From a bacterium (GTDB lineage: Bacteria > Patescibacteriota > Gracilibacteria > Absconditabacterales > Absconditicoccaceae), in assembly GCA_020629735.1 (NCBI GenBank), contig JAHDCT010000037.1, positions 1 to 9,109 on the forward strand: a DNA stretch of 9,109 nt, given 5' to 3'. Positions 1 to 8,813 of the stretch are shown here, piece after piece. The position numbers were made by a program, and so were the translations under genes. Position 1 is the first letter of the stretch. Every line of letters starts with the position of its first letter. The notes beneath the pieces were generated by a model that did no database searches, was not told the origin of the DNA, and saw only the letters and a program-made list of their open reading frames with translations.

Positions 1-831
1 TAGACTAATGAAAAAAGTAGTTTTATTATCTAATCATCAAATAAAACTATTTGCCTTCACAATTACCTCTGATATGAATGGGCTTTTTCTTCCCAAAATA
101 CGCTTCCCATCTAGTACTTCTGAAACGAGACTGTCATGATCTAGTTCTATATGGTCACGGATTTCGTTATAGTATCGCTTAATTCAGTATATAACGCAAT
201 ACAATGCCATGAGATATATTTGGCTTAGTACTAGTGCACTTGGAATATCATCTCTTCACCGAAGGTATATGAGAAGAATAACTGTTACATTAAATAAGAT
301 GAATAGAATATACTTAGAAATTTGATCTACTTTTTTTCATAGTCATCCCATACAAAAAACAATTGATGAATATACTCACATAGTCATTACAAAGAACACC
401 ATAAGTATGTGAATAAATACCCTTAGTTCAAATAAGTCAAAAAACTGAATGAAAAGCAGCATCAATGATAATAAATATCACATTTGGAAAATGATCTTAC
501 CATCTTCATAGTCAATTAAATACGATCACAGCCATAAAAAGAGATGAATTCAAACAACCCGAAAAACGTCTAATGATCCAAAATCAGCGTATATATCAAG
601 CAATCACCAACCTCATAATACCGCCAAGGATCGTGCTATCACTAAAGCATGATTAGTAAAGAAGCCATGAACATCATCAAGACTAATTCACTCTGACAAA
701 TTAGTTTTAGGATTAGAACCAAACATGTATACTATCAACACAAGCAATGGTACCGCCGACACCCACCGCAATCAAACAACAAAAAAATATATAATGAAAA
801 TAGCGCTGAGGAAGAATATGAGAAGTCACAT
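1..831 (-). CDS. Unrecognised polytopic membrane protein, 3' end cut by the window edge
   Basis: Reading the minus strand with TGA as Gly gives 277 uninterrupted codons from the ATG at 831-829 down to base 1. About 14 of them are TGA, so the gene is invisible under the standard code. Hydrophobic segments lie at about residues 2-20, 24-38, 60-80, 91-106, 112-133, 136-160, 174-190 and 199-217, giving roughly eight membrane helices. The first has no obvious cleavage site. A charged segment (from about 218, beginning KRYYNEIRDHIELDHDS) follows and is probably soluble; it continues past the edge. An upstream in-frame TAA limits the start to a short stretch, and ATG 831 is the best candidate, although no ribosome site is visible. 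The gene is divergent from the ATPase gene. I do not recognise the family. The length of the open frame, its regular helix pattern and its charged tail make a real gene very likely. Confidence 0.78.
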
Positions 832-942
832 AGTGTATCAGGAACAAAAAAAGTTCAATATTTTCTTAGATTACACATCTCTAAAAGTATTGCAAATAAG
901 CGACTATCAGCTCAAGTTGACATATCAAAATTATAATATCTC

Positions 943-970
943 TTGATTTTTTTTAATCCATCAGTATAGA
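943..970 (+). promoter_or_regulatory. Weak candidate promoter in the divergent intergenic region
   Basis: A TTGATT element (943-948) lies 16 bases before TATAGA (965-970), which would start transcription near 977, ahead of the ATPase gene. A perfect TATAAT at 932-937 is also present but has no -35 box at proper spacing. The region 832-1046 otherwise holds no convincing gene, apart from a GGCGCGCC palindrome at 986-993 that stands out in AT-rich sequence. This is inference from consensus matching in AT-rich DNA, where such matches are common. Confidence 0.2.
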
Positions 971-1106
971 TTCAAACGTTTAGTTGGCGCGCCATTTAAA
1001 AAGGAAAAACAATATATTCTTCTTGTCGTCTTACGGCTTTTATTTTTTGCTCCTCACCCTGAAAACACAGGATTCATTATTAGATATCTACTTTGAAGAT
1101 AACGTT

Positions 1107-2483
1107 ATGTCAGTACACCTTGTTGCTGGCCAACATTTTGTGTCAAAAAAGTGAAAACCAGGTTGATGGTTTATGGAATCATCAGAAAAAGTGGTTTCAC
1201 AAGATGAAATCGATCATCTTATTGCTTGAATGTATCATGAAATTGAGCTTAATGATACTTCATTTGTTGAAATTAATAATCAATATTCTCAAGTACTTCA
1301 AATTTGAACATATAGAGTTGTTATTGTTAACCAGCCTTTGGTCAAGAAGACTGAAATCACAATTGTTAAGTCTATTCTTCAGCGTACTTTAGACCAATAC
1401 ACGATTCCAGAGAATGTTCTTAATCATATTCTTCATAAGGCAAGATGAATTATGATAACATGAGCTCCTTGAGAAGGTAAGTCTACTTTTGCTCAAGCCT
1501 TTGTTCAAGAACTTGCCAAAAAAGATCTCATTATAAAGACAGTTGAATCACCGCGTGATTTGGTTCTCGATGAGCATATTTCTCAATATTCTTTTTCTCA
1601 CGCATCTCATAATGAAATAAGAGACATTTTGCTCTTATCAAGACCTGACCTTACTGTGTATGATGAAGTTAGAAATAAAGAAGACTTCATTCTTTTTAAA
1701 GATCTGAGGCTTACATGAATCTGAATGATATGAGTTATGCATGCTACTAAATCTATTGATTGAGTTCAAAGAATGCTTGGCATAATTGACATGTGAGTTA
1801 TCCCTCAGGTTGTTGACACTATTATCTATATTAAGTCATGAGACATTGATCAAGTCCTTTGTTTAGAACAGACAGTTAAAACACCTGTTTGAATGGCTTC
1901 AGAAGACTTATCTCGTCCAGTACTATTAGCAACAGATTGTGAAACCTGAGACCATCTCTATGAAATATATAGCTACTGAGATAGCACTGTAGTTATGCCC
2001 CTTGAGAACATTAAGGAACAGGAGAATAAAAAAACCAACGCTATAGAGAAATATGCAAAACGATGACTTGAAGAGTACTTTTCACAAGAATTCTGAACTC
2101 AGCTACTCGTAAAAATTAGCTGACCCCAGTCAATCAAAATCTATGTTCCGGAGCGTATTAAGCCTAGGATTATATGAAAATGATGAACAAGAATTCAAAA
2201 TTATGAAAAAACTCTATGAGTTAGTATATCAGTAAGGGACATAACCGAGCGATCTGATTGAGCTTCTGACAAACAGGCATTCACTGTTGATGAACTTATT
2301 AAAGGAAAGAAAAGTATACTTCAAATACAGTTTTGACAAGAAAACGCCCAGAAAGAAGTTAGCTTGCTTATATGAGGGACTGTGATGAACTTTGTTACGA
2401 ATCATGAAGGGATTGTTAGTATTCGTAGAAGAAAGCTAATTGAATTAATCCGCAGTTGAGAACTTGAACTTATTTCAATCTAG
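1107..2483 (+). CDS. PINA-like ATPase (PilT/VirB11-type) with C-terminal KH domain, PIN domain missing
   Basis: The 458-residue product matches the ATPase and KH parts of the PIN-ATPase-KH proteins best known from archaea (PINA). Seen in order: a start resembling the PINA linker (MSVHLVAGQ then KKGKPGGW); the GTYRVVIVNQP segment; Walker A GAPGEGKST at 119-127, where both TGA codons (1461-1463, 1470-1472) fall on conserved Gly; the ESPRDL motif; the acidic TVYDEVRN motif (D186, E187); VMHATKSIDGVQR around His212; and a KH domain with IIGKGGTRI at about 355-363, whose glycines are TGA. Members form hexameric nucleic-acid-acting motors; here RNA or DNA binding is inferred. The nuclease-like PIN domain normally in front is absent. 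Homology (LLDIYFEDNV) extends in frame upstream of the ATG at 1107, so the true start may be a non-ATG codon such as TTG 1047. The frame is open back to TAG 981. The family call is firm; the start is not. Confidence 0.88.
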
Positions 2484-2524
2484 TTACCACTGATACATAT
2501 ATATTTTTTTATTGCTACCATACC

Positions 2525-3934
2525 ATGAATCATTTCCATAACGCTAAAATTATTGCTACTATGTGACCTTCACTTGATAAGGAGACTGTTCTTTCTAAAA
2601 TAATTACAAATGTTGATACGTTTAGGATTAATCTTTCTCATGGTGAGGAGGATATTAAAAAGAAGTATATTGATATGATTGTCAAACTCGATAGTTCTAA
2701 AACAATCATGTTAGATACGAAAGGACCTGAGGTGAGAACAAGAAACAAAGAGGAGATTTACTTAACTGAATGATCTGAAGTTGTTATTGAACATGCGGAA
2801 TTTTTTAAAGATTCTGACGAGATACTATACATTGACTACCCTCTTGTCGATAATATTACTGAATGAAGTATTCTTAATATAGACAGCGATACCGTTAAAA
2901 TTAAGATTAAAAAAAGGAAATGAGACCAACTTATCGGGAAAGTTGTTAAAGAAGGACTCATTCTCATTAACAGGTACATTGATTTCGAAGGATATATTCC
3001 TGAACTCCATTATCTTTGAGAAAAGGATAAGAAACATATTATCTGGTGAATTGAACATAAGATAAACTCTATTTCTGTTTCATACATCAAAGAAGCCAGC
3101 AATATAGCTGAAATACATGATTTTCTTAGAACTGTAGATGGTGATCATCTCAAAGTAGTTGCAAAAATTGAAACGCATGATGCTATTAAAAACCTTAAAG
3201 AAATAATTCAAGCAGCTGACGGGATTATTCTTAATTGGAAGAAACTTCTTATCTTGACTGATAAAAAAGAAGCCGTGAAAATTAAAGATCAGGCCATTAA
3301 GTTATGCCATACCATTGGTAAACCAATTATTTGGAACTCAGAGCTTGATATTCAACATGAAGATGTGAGCAAGCAAGAAAAGATTATCAAAGAACATATA
3401 GAACTTTGAATGGATGCATTTATGCTCACTAGAGATACCGCTATAGCAGAAGACCCTATCGAAAACATCTACAAACTTTATGAAATCATTAATGAGCAGG
3501 ATATAAAGACAACTACTGACTATACATTGGAAGACATTACGCTTTCTGATGATTCAATTATTACGGATTACATTGCTTTCAACGCTTATAGAGCTTCTAA
3601 GGAATTAAATATAAAGGCTATTATATGCCCTACTGAGTCTTGATATACTCCAGCAAGATTAGCGAGTCTTAAACCTGAAGTACCAATCATTTCATTTACA
3701 AAGAATGATAATGCTTATAGATATTTGAATCTTATGCGATGAGTGAAATGATATAAGATTGCTGATACATTTGAGTACACAAATATCAAGCAAATTTGAA
3801 AGGAAATTATTAGAATTCTTTTTAAGGGGAATATCTCTCTAGATGATAGAATACTTATTGTTCACTCTAGTATTGAGCAAAATAAATCATGAATGATTAA
3901 TGGAATGGAATTGTATAAATTTAAAGATATCTAA
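2525..3934 (+). CDS. pyk: Pyruvate kinase, divergent, with altered active site
   Basis: The 469-residue product has full pyruvate kinase length and architecture. The A domain begins KIIATMGPS (8-16) and RINLSHG (34-40, counterpart of the substrate/K+ site), followed by LDTKGPEVRT (63-72). A B domain spans about 73-155. The A domain resumes with VVAKIE (211-216), keeping the catalytic-type Lys214 and the metal ligand Glu216. The C domain includes TESGYTPARLASLKPEVPIISFT (370-392 region). However, the segment aligned to the usual MVARGDLG reads ILNWKKLL (235-242), so the second metal ligand Asp is Lys240. The ATQML motif reads WNSEL, with Ser272 for the usual Thr, and MLSgETA reads MLTRDTA. Known family function is PEP plus ADP to pyruvate plus ATP in glycolysis; activity of this copy is doubtful. 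The gene is 41 bases after the ATPase gene and 6 bases before the next, suggesting co-transcription with the latter. Confidence 0.88.
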
Positions 3935-3940
3935 TTTTCT

Positions 3941-4405
3941 ATGAATAGCCTTTCAAAGTTAATGCCTGATTTGAAACTAAATTCTTGCGCATCGGTCATT
4001 CCAGCTCGGAAGAAGGTTCACACAGCTGAAGAGGCATTTTACAAAGATCTTATTCACTTGGTTATGAGGAGAGCATTTGACTTACCTGAATGCTCTTTTG
4101 TTAAGCCTGAATTTTCTGAGCTTCTTCGTCATATAAATAACAAATCGTTAACCTCTGAAACCTATGAATGGAGTGAACAACATGAACTCTTTTACCAAAA
4201 GATACTTAGATGCGATCAGAGTATTGATTGAATCCTTTTTGCCTATGTTCACTCATTAAAAAAATCTATCAATATTACATGATTGTCTCTTCCAGATTCT
4301 ACCGTTTATGCATTTACAAACTTCCGACTTATTCAATATGAGAACGACCATCGCACATGATGAGATAGTTTTTTTGAGTGACTAGATAACATTGTGAACA
4401 ACTAA
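3941..4405 (+). CDS. Hypothetical protein, 154 residues
   Basis: The open frame starts at ATG 3941, six bases after the pyruvate kinase stop, and ends at TAA 4403. It includes several TGA codons in its last third, including a GG pair near residue 142, so the standard code would cut it at about residue 97. The protein is soluble-looking, with no signal peptide or membrane helix. It is rich in mixed charged and aromatic residues and has predicted helical stretches (AEEAFYKDLIHLVMRRAFDL at about 35-54). No motif I recognise is present. Its tight placement suggests translation from the same mRNA as pyruvate kinase, but that alone does not give a function. The uniform codon use and length support a real gene. 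Confidence 0.72.
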
Positions 4406-4427
4406 TTTTTCTTTCCCTTATTCGCAA

Positions 4428-4460
4428 TTGCAGATCCACACAAAGTTCCTATAAATAGGA
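4428..4460 (+). promoter_or_regulatory. Candidate promoter with inverted repeat upstream of the exchanger gene
   Basis: TTGCAG (4428-4433) and TATAAA (4450-4455) are 16 bases apart, close to a sigma70-type promoter, and would give a short leader before ATG 4484. The -10 element sits inside a near-palindrome, TCCTAT-AA-ATAGGA (4447-4460), which could serve as an operator. The 78-base gap between genes here is otherwise empty. Function is inferred from sequence only. Confidence 0.3.
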
Positions 4461-4483
4461 TATTTGTTTTATAACTTTTATAC

Positions 4484-5452
4484 ATGGATCTTGTTATTTG
4501 GATAGGTGTTTTCCTTATTTCACTTGTTCTTCTTATTAAGTCTTCTGATTACTTTACAGAATATAGTGAAAGACTTTGAATACTTTTTTGATTGAGCTCA
4601 TTTATTATTTGAGCGACTATTGTTGCTTTGTGAACTTCACTACCTGAACTCATCTCTTGAATTTATGCAGTTACTTGAGGAGGACTCCCTGAATATGTTG
4701 TCGACTGAGCTGTATGATCAAACATAGCAAATATTCTTCTTGTTTTCTGAATATGATCAATTTTTGCCTGAACACTTAAAGTAAACAACCAACTTATTGA
4801 TGTCGACCTTCCATTTTTCTTTATTTCTATGGCTCTCTTTCTCTTTTTTGCACGAGATTGAGCTGTAACATTGCCTGAATCACTTTTTCTCTTAGCTTTT
4901 ATTGTTATTTTTATTCTCTACAGTATTCATTCAGAAACTGATGAAGAAGAGAGTTTAATCGATGAAGAAGATTCTCATTCTGAAAAGTATAAAAAAAATT
5001 CCAAAAATATTCTCACCTACTCTCTTATTGTTATCGTAAGTATGGTTGTTCTTTCGTTTAGTGCTAAGTATTTTATTGATAGTATTCTTAATATTTCAAC
5101 ATTGCTATGAGTGGCTTCATCAATATTAACTTTATCTGTTGTTGCCTTAGGTACATCACTGCCTGAAGTGCTTACTTCTATGGCTGCAATTAAGAAATGA
5201 AAGCATTGAATTGCCCTATGAAATGTTTTTTGATCAAATACCTTCAACCTCACTCTAATTACATGAATTCCTGTTTTCTTTTGAGAAGTTGCCGTTTCTC
5301 AATTTACTCAACAATATTGATTCTTCTTTCTTGTTATTGTCACAATGGCAGCGATCTTCATGACTATGGACAACAAAATTCAATTCTGGGAGTGACTTTC
5401 TCTGTTGCTTCTCTATTTAGTTTTTATTTTTAGACTTGTATGACTCGTTTAG
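4484..5452 (+). CDS. Sodium/calcium exchanger family protein (CaCA, YrbG-like)
   Basis: The 322-residue integral membrane protein shows the internal duplication of the Ca2+/cation antiporter superfamily. Alpha-1 repeat: IVALGTSLPELISG (46-59) followed by GAVGSNIANIL (75-85). Alpha-2 repeat: VVALGTSLPEVLTS (209-222 region) followed by GNVFGSNTFN (about 236-245). The acidic residues in the two GTSLPE motifs are the known cation-binding residues. Many glycines here are TGA, including the Gly of the first GTSLPE (4631-4633). Hydrophobic helices fill both halves, and an acidic cytoplasmic loop (ETDEEESLIDEEDSHSE, about 151-167) separates them. The length is normal for bacterial members. The expected role is exchange of Na+ or H+ against Ca2+ or another cation across the inner membrane; the ion is not determined by sequence. 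The 3' end overlaps the DHH gene by 13 bases, indicating one operon. Confidence 0.93.
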
Positions 5453-6444
5453 AACATATTTCACTGCTTAAAGATACCATTACTAGCGCAAAAAAAATAG
5501 CTATTTTTTGACATAACAATATTGATTGAGATGCTTTATGATCTTGCTTAGCTCTTTGATGAGTATGTGAAGACCTTTGAAAAGAAGTTAGTTATTACAC
5601 CCCTAGCCTTCCTTGATCATCTTTCTCTTTCCTACCACAAACTAAGAAATTTAAAACTACTTTTGATTATCATCCTCATTACGATTGTATTATTATTTGC
5701 GATACCGCAAATCCATTGCAGCTTCTTGAGAGATTCTGGGTATGACATGAGGACTACTTCAAGGACAACACCGTCTTTGTCATTGATCATCATTGGTCTA
5801 ATACACGTTATTGAACCCACAATATAGTTGATGACTCTGCGAGTAGTGCTTGCGAAATTATTGCTGAAATTCTCTTGGAGATGAATTCAGATTGGATTAC
5901 TCCTCAAATTGCTACCTACCTTTTTCTATGACTTTCGACTGATACATGACATTTTATCTATGATAAAGACAGCCAAAGAACTTTCTGAATCGCTAAGATA
6001 CTTCTTTCCAAATGAGCTGAAAAAAAACTTATAGTTGATAGCCTCTATAGATCAAGCAGTTATAAAAGCATTAAGTTTCTTTGAAACTTACTTGAGAGAA
6101 TTCAGAAACAAGACTGACTTATTCGATCCTGGTATCGTAAACAAGAAATTATTGAGCATGATATAGATAAGGAAAAAGCGGATAGCGTTTTATGAGTTAT
6201 GACGCGCGTCAAACACTCTTGAGTCTTCGCTCTTATTAAAATTCATGATCATGAAGAAAAACCTTTTTTAAAGTGTTCCTTTAGATCAAAGTGAGAAATT
6301 AACGCTTCTTTACTCGCTGAGCAATTCTGAGGATGATGACATAAGGCAGCATCTTGATGTAAGCAATACATATCTAAAGACCGAGAAGCTTCCTTACAGG
6401 ATTTTGTTTCTGCCGTCCAAAACCACTTGAAGGATAATAGCTAA
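5440..6444 (+). CDS. nrnA: DHH/DHHA1 phosphoesterase, NrnA-like nano-RNase/pAp phosphatase
   Basis: The 334-residue soluble protein has all DHH-family motifs. Motif I is GHNNIDGDALGS (24-35), whose first Gly and DGD Gly are TGA (5509-5511, 5527-5529). Motif II is IIICDTAN with Asp88. Motif III is VIDHHWSN (Asp116, His117, His118), and motif IV is LSTDTGHF (Asp168). These Asp and His residues bind two Mn2+ ions. The C-terminal DHHA1 domain contains SFRSKGEINAS and the substrate-binding GGGGHKAASG (297-306). Length and order match NrnA, which degrades 2-5 nt RNA and dephosphorylates pAp. A related c-di-AMP/pApA phosphodiesterase role cannot be excluded. The start ATG overlaps the exchanger stop in another frame, implying translational coupling. 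No Shine-Dalgarno sequence is visible, since the upstream bases are coding and T-rich. Family assignment is firm; the exact substrate is inferred. Confidence 0.92.
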
Positions 6445-6473
6445 CTTCCTTTCTCTTTTCTGCTTTTTTTGTA

Positions 6474-6522
6474 AATAAGCATTTTTTTAATTATAGTAAA
6501 GACATGTCTTTATTTGCTTATT
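6474..6522. repeat. Nested inverted repeats between nrnA-like and antiporter genes
   Basis: The outer arms AATAAGCA (6474-6481) and TGCTTATT (6515-6522) are perfect complements. Between them lies the 16-base perfect palindrome TAAAGACATGTCTTTA (6497-6512). A T-run (6482-6488) follows the left arm. The structure could act as a transcription terminator for the upstream operon or as a protein-binding operator for the antiporter gene, in a 173-base gap that holds no gene. No GC-rich stem plus T-tail of the classical terminator kind is present, so the role is open. Confidence 0.5.
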
Positions 6523-6617
6523 GTATTATGCTTTAAAATATCTACCAATTACGACATTATCTAAAAGAGAACTAGAGAACAAAGACCGAATAGTAATCAT
6601 TTACTTTGTCTTCACTT

Positions 6618-8117
6618 ATGCTTTCAACAACAATAGTGTTTTTTACCCTACTGGTAATTGCCTCACTTATTCACCATCTCGCTAAAGTTTGGAAAATCCC
6701 CTATACTATACTTTTGTTTATTGTTTGAATACTCCTAGTTCCTCTTAATCATTTTTTTCATCGAAATTTCGTTGAAACACTTTCTCTAACTCCAGAACTT
6801 CTTTTTTTCATCTTTCTTCCAGTCTTAATTTTCGAAGCTTGATATCATATTAAATACAAACAACTTACCCAAAGTTACATTAGCATTTGGACGCTGGCAA
6901 TTGTATGACTATCTCTTTCTACTTGAATTATCTGAGTTGGATGATGGCGACTACTCAATTACTTTTGAATTATTGTTCCATTGGAGGTAATGCTCTTATT
7001 TTGAGTTATTATTTCTTCTACGGATCCAGTAGCTGTTCTCGCTATTTTTAAAGATCTTTGAGTTCCCAAAAAACTTTGACTTATTTTTGAGGGTGAAAGT
7101 CTCTTCAATGATTGAATCGCTGTTGCCGTTTTTCTTGTTATGATAGAAATTTTCAGCAAATGAATTTTTACACCTTGATATCTTCTTAGTGGTTTCTGAG
7201 ATTTTGTTATGATGGTTGCTTGATGAATTTTTCTTTGAACGCTTCTCTGATTACTTTTTTCAACCATTATCAAAGAGATTAAAAACAATGAGCATGTGGA
7301 GATTACGCTTACTATGGTGCTTGCTCATATAGTTTTTATTTTAGCTGAATATCTTACCCACCATGTTGAAGTAGCTTGAGTCGATATAAAATTTTCCTGA
7401 GTAATTGCTACAGCCTATGCAGCAATTATTATGTGAAATTATTGAAAAACTAAAATTTCTCCTAAGGTCGAAGCATATATGGATAAATTTTGGTCATTCT
7501 TTTCTTTCGTTACCAACTCTCTTGTTTTTCTCATGATGGGGATGATGGTTCAATATGTAGGACTTCCTCGATCAATTCTCTGGCCTTCTGTAGGTGTTGT
7601 AATTTTACTCCTTATTATTTGAAGAGCTATTAGTATATACCTTCCTTTATGATTACTTGACAAGTTGGGGATCCAACATATTCCTAGTAAACGGCAACAT
7701 CTTCTTGCTTGGTGATCATTGAGGTGAGCTCTTTGACTTATGCTTGTCCTTCTTATTCCGGACTCTTTTCTACCTGCCCAACGAGCATATGATTTTTCTC
7801 CTAAGAGTTATATCCTATGACTTACTATTGCAGCTATTATGTTTTCGCTCATATGCCGTTGACTCACTATCAAGTACCTCATTAAAAAGTTAAATATTAA
7901 TTGACTGGCTGATCTTGAGGAATTCGAACTTTATGAGTCTCATATTCTTATCTATGATCGTATTATTAAAAAAATTCGTTCTATGAGTAGCGCTTATGAA
8001 ATTTCTCCAGAGCATTACGATCTTCTCATCGAAAAGTATCAAGAAAAAAAGGATGAATCTATTTTACAAATGCAAATTTATGTTTGTAACTTATCCATAT
8101 TCTTCTTACTGCTTTAA
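6618..8117 (+). CDS. NhaP-type Na+/H+ antiporter (CPA1), transmembrane part, frame broken near 8090
   Basis: This open frame encodes 499 residues with about 12 hydrophobic segments over residues 1-430. CPA1 hallmarks: FLPVLIFEAGYHI (66-78), SSTDPVAVLAIFKDLGVPKKL (133-153) with the ion-pathway Thr135-Asp136, FEGESLFNDGIAVAVF (158-172) with the Asn164-Asp165 pair of electroneutral exchangers, and AWGSLRGALGL (364-374) with the conserved Arg369. Many Gly codons are TGA. Expected role: exchange of Na+ (or K+) for H+ across the inner membrane. After the helices a charged cytoplasmic part begins (about 430-490), but the frame ends in a hydrophobic tail and TAA at 8115. The normal continuation lies in the -1 frame from 8090. 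The start ATG 6618 fits the family N-terminus; no ribosome site is seen. The protein is either truncated or the gene carries a frameshift or sequencing error. Confidence 0.9.
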
Positions 8118-8713
8118 CACTTCATGCATTGTGAATTGAAAAAGAGTACTTACATGAAATGTATAAATACAATGAAATTTCTGAAGAAATACATTTCTCT
8201 CGTACAGCAAAAATTGAAACTCAAGCCGCAAGAGTTCAATCTGGAAATCCGCAGATTAGGTGATTTAAATCATCTACTGATATTAAACCGACAAGTTGGT
8301 ATCCAATTGAACGTTTGATGTATTATCTTAGTAGATGTGATAAAGGTGACTCTCATAATGAGTATGTTATTTCTAGAACAAAGTATATTGTCACTCAGAA
8401 CGTGCTTAATGATTTAGAGAGACTTAAACAAACTGATTTTTGATATGATAAGAAACATATCGTAAAAATTATTGACCTTTACAAGAAATTTCATGAGAAC
8501 GCTCGCCAAGAAATGAGTGAACTTTGAGTGAAGGACGAAGAGTTTGTCGATTCAATTAATGCGCATTTACTTAATAAGAGTATTATTAAATCTGAAGAAA
8601 AGCTTATTGAAGAGCTGTATCATAAAGACATGATTACTGAGAAGATATATCTTCAATTTGTAGAGGAGATTGATGATGAAATTTGGAAGACTCATTATAC
8701 AAACAAAAAGTAG
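8090..8713 (+). CDS. C-terminal cytoplasmic domain of the antiporter in the -1 frame
   Basis: This frame is open from just after TAA 8087-8089 to TAG 8711 and encodes 207 residues. It begins LIHILLTALTLHALGIEKEY, which looks like the continuation of long CPA1 proteins where the cytosolic tail follows the last helix. The rest is charged and helical, including EKYQ-like and EELYHKDMITEK stretches, and carries three or four TGA codons read as Gly. No ATG lies near the start; the first in-frame ATG is 8159 and a TTG is at 8129. It overlaps the upstream frame by 28 bases. The simplest reading is one antiporter gene of about 700 codons (6618-8713) with a one-base loss, perhaps AAA to AA at 8088-8089, which would restore a Cys-Lys-Leu-Ile-His reading. 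An independently translated regulatory subunit from 8159 is the alternative. Confidence 0.7.
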
Positions 8714-8776
8714 TTTTTTCATCCATCAAGAATAATCTACTTTAGAAGTTTACATAAAGCAGCCCTGGATTCTTTT

Positions 8777-8809
8777 TTGTGAAACAGTATATATACTTTT
8801 ATATTTCAC
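8777..8809 (+). promoter_or_regulatory. Candidate promoter of tRNA-Ser with overlapping palindromes
   Basis: TTGTGA (8777-8782) is followed after exactly 17 bases by TATATT (8800-8805), placing a start about 1-2 bases before the tRNA at 8814. The same segment holds GTGAAA (8779-8784) paired with TTTCAC (8804-8809) around the 12-base palindrome AGTATATATACT (8786-8797). The spacing is good for a sigma70-type promoter. The symmetry may reflect an operator or simply AT-rich chance. The rest of the 100-base gap after the antiporter (8714-8776) shows nothing recognisable. Confidence 0.42.
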
Positions 8810-8813
8810 TTTT

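Noticed and set aside
917..937. TTGACA and TATAAT, both perfect promoter hexamers
   Set aside because: Only 9 bases separate them, far too few for a single sigma70 promoter; probably chance in AT-rich DNA.
725..946. Short plus-strand open frame before the ATPase gene
   Set aside because: It lies opposite the start of the minus-strand membrane gene, has no recognisable motif and low-complexity composition. It was examined as a possible remnant of the missing PIN domain and shows no PIN signature.
1..980. Left region as non-coding or decayed DNA
   Set aside because: It looks empty under the standard code, but the minus strand read with TGA as Gly gives a continuous 277-codon membrane protein.
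1093..1392. Plus-strand open frame starting MKITLCQYTL
   Set aside because: It is out of frame with the clearly homologous ATPase reading of the same bases and is a shadow of that gene.
1461..1472. TGA codons as selenocysteine or as Trp (code 4)
   Set aside because: TGA occurs dozens of times, in every gene, at glycine positions of known motifs. No SECIS-type element is needed or seen, and Trp would destroy the P-loop.
2825..3058. Minus-strand open frame inside pyruvate kinase
   Set aside because: Antisense to a well-supported conserved gene; no motif. The same applies to the minus-strand frames at 5017-5253, 5632-5820 and 6959-7288.
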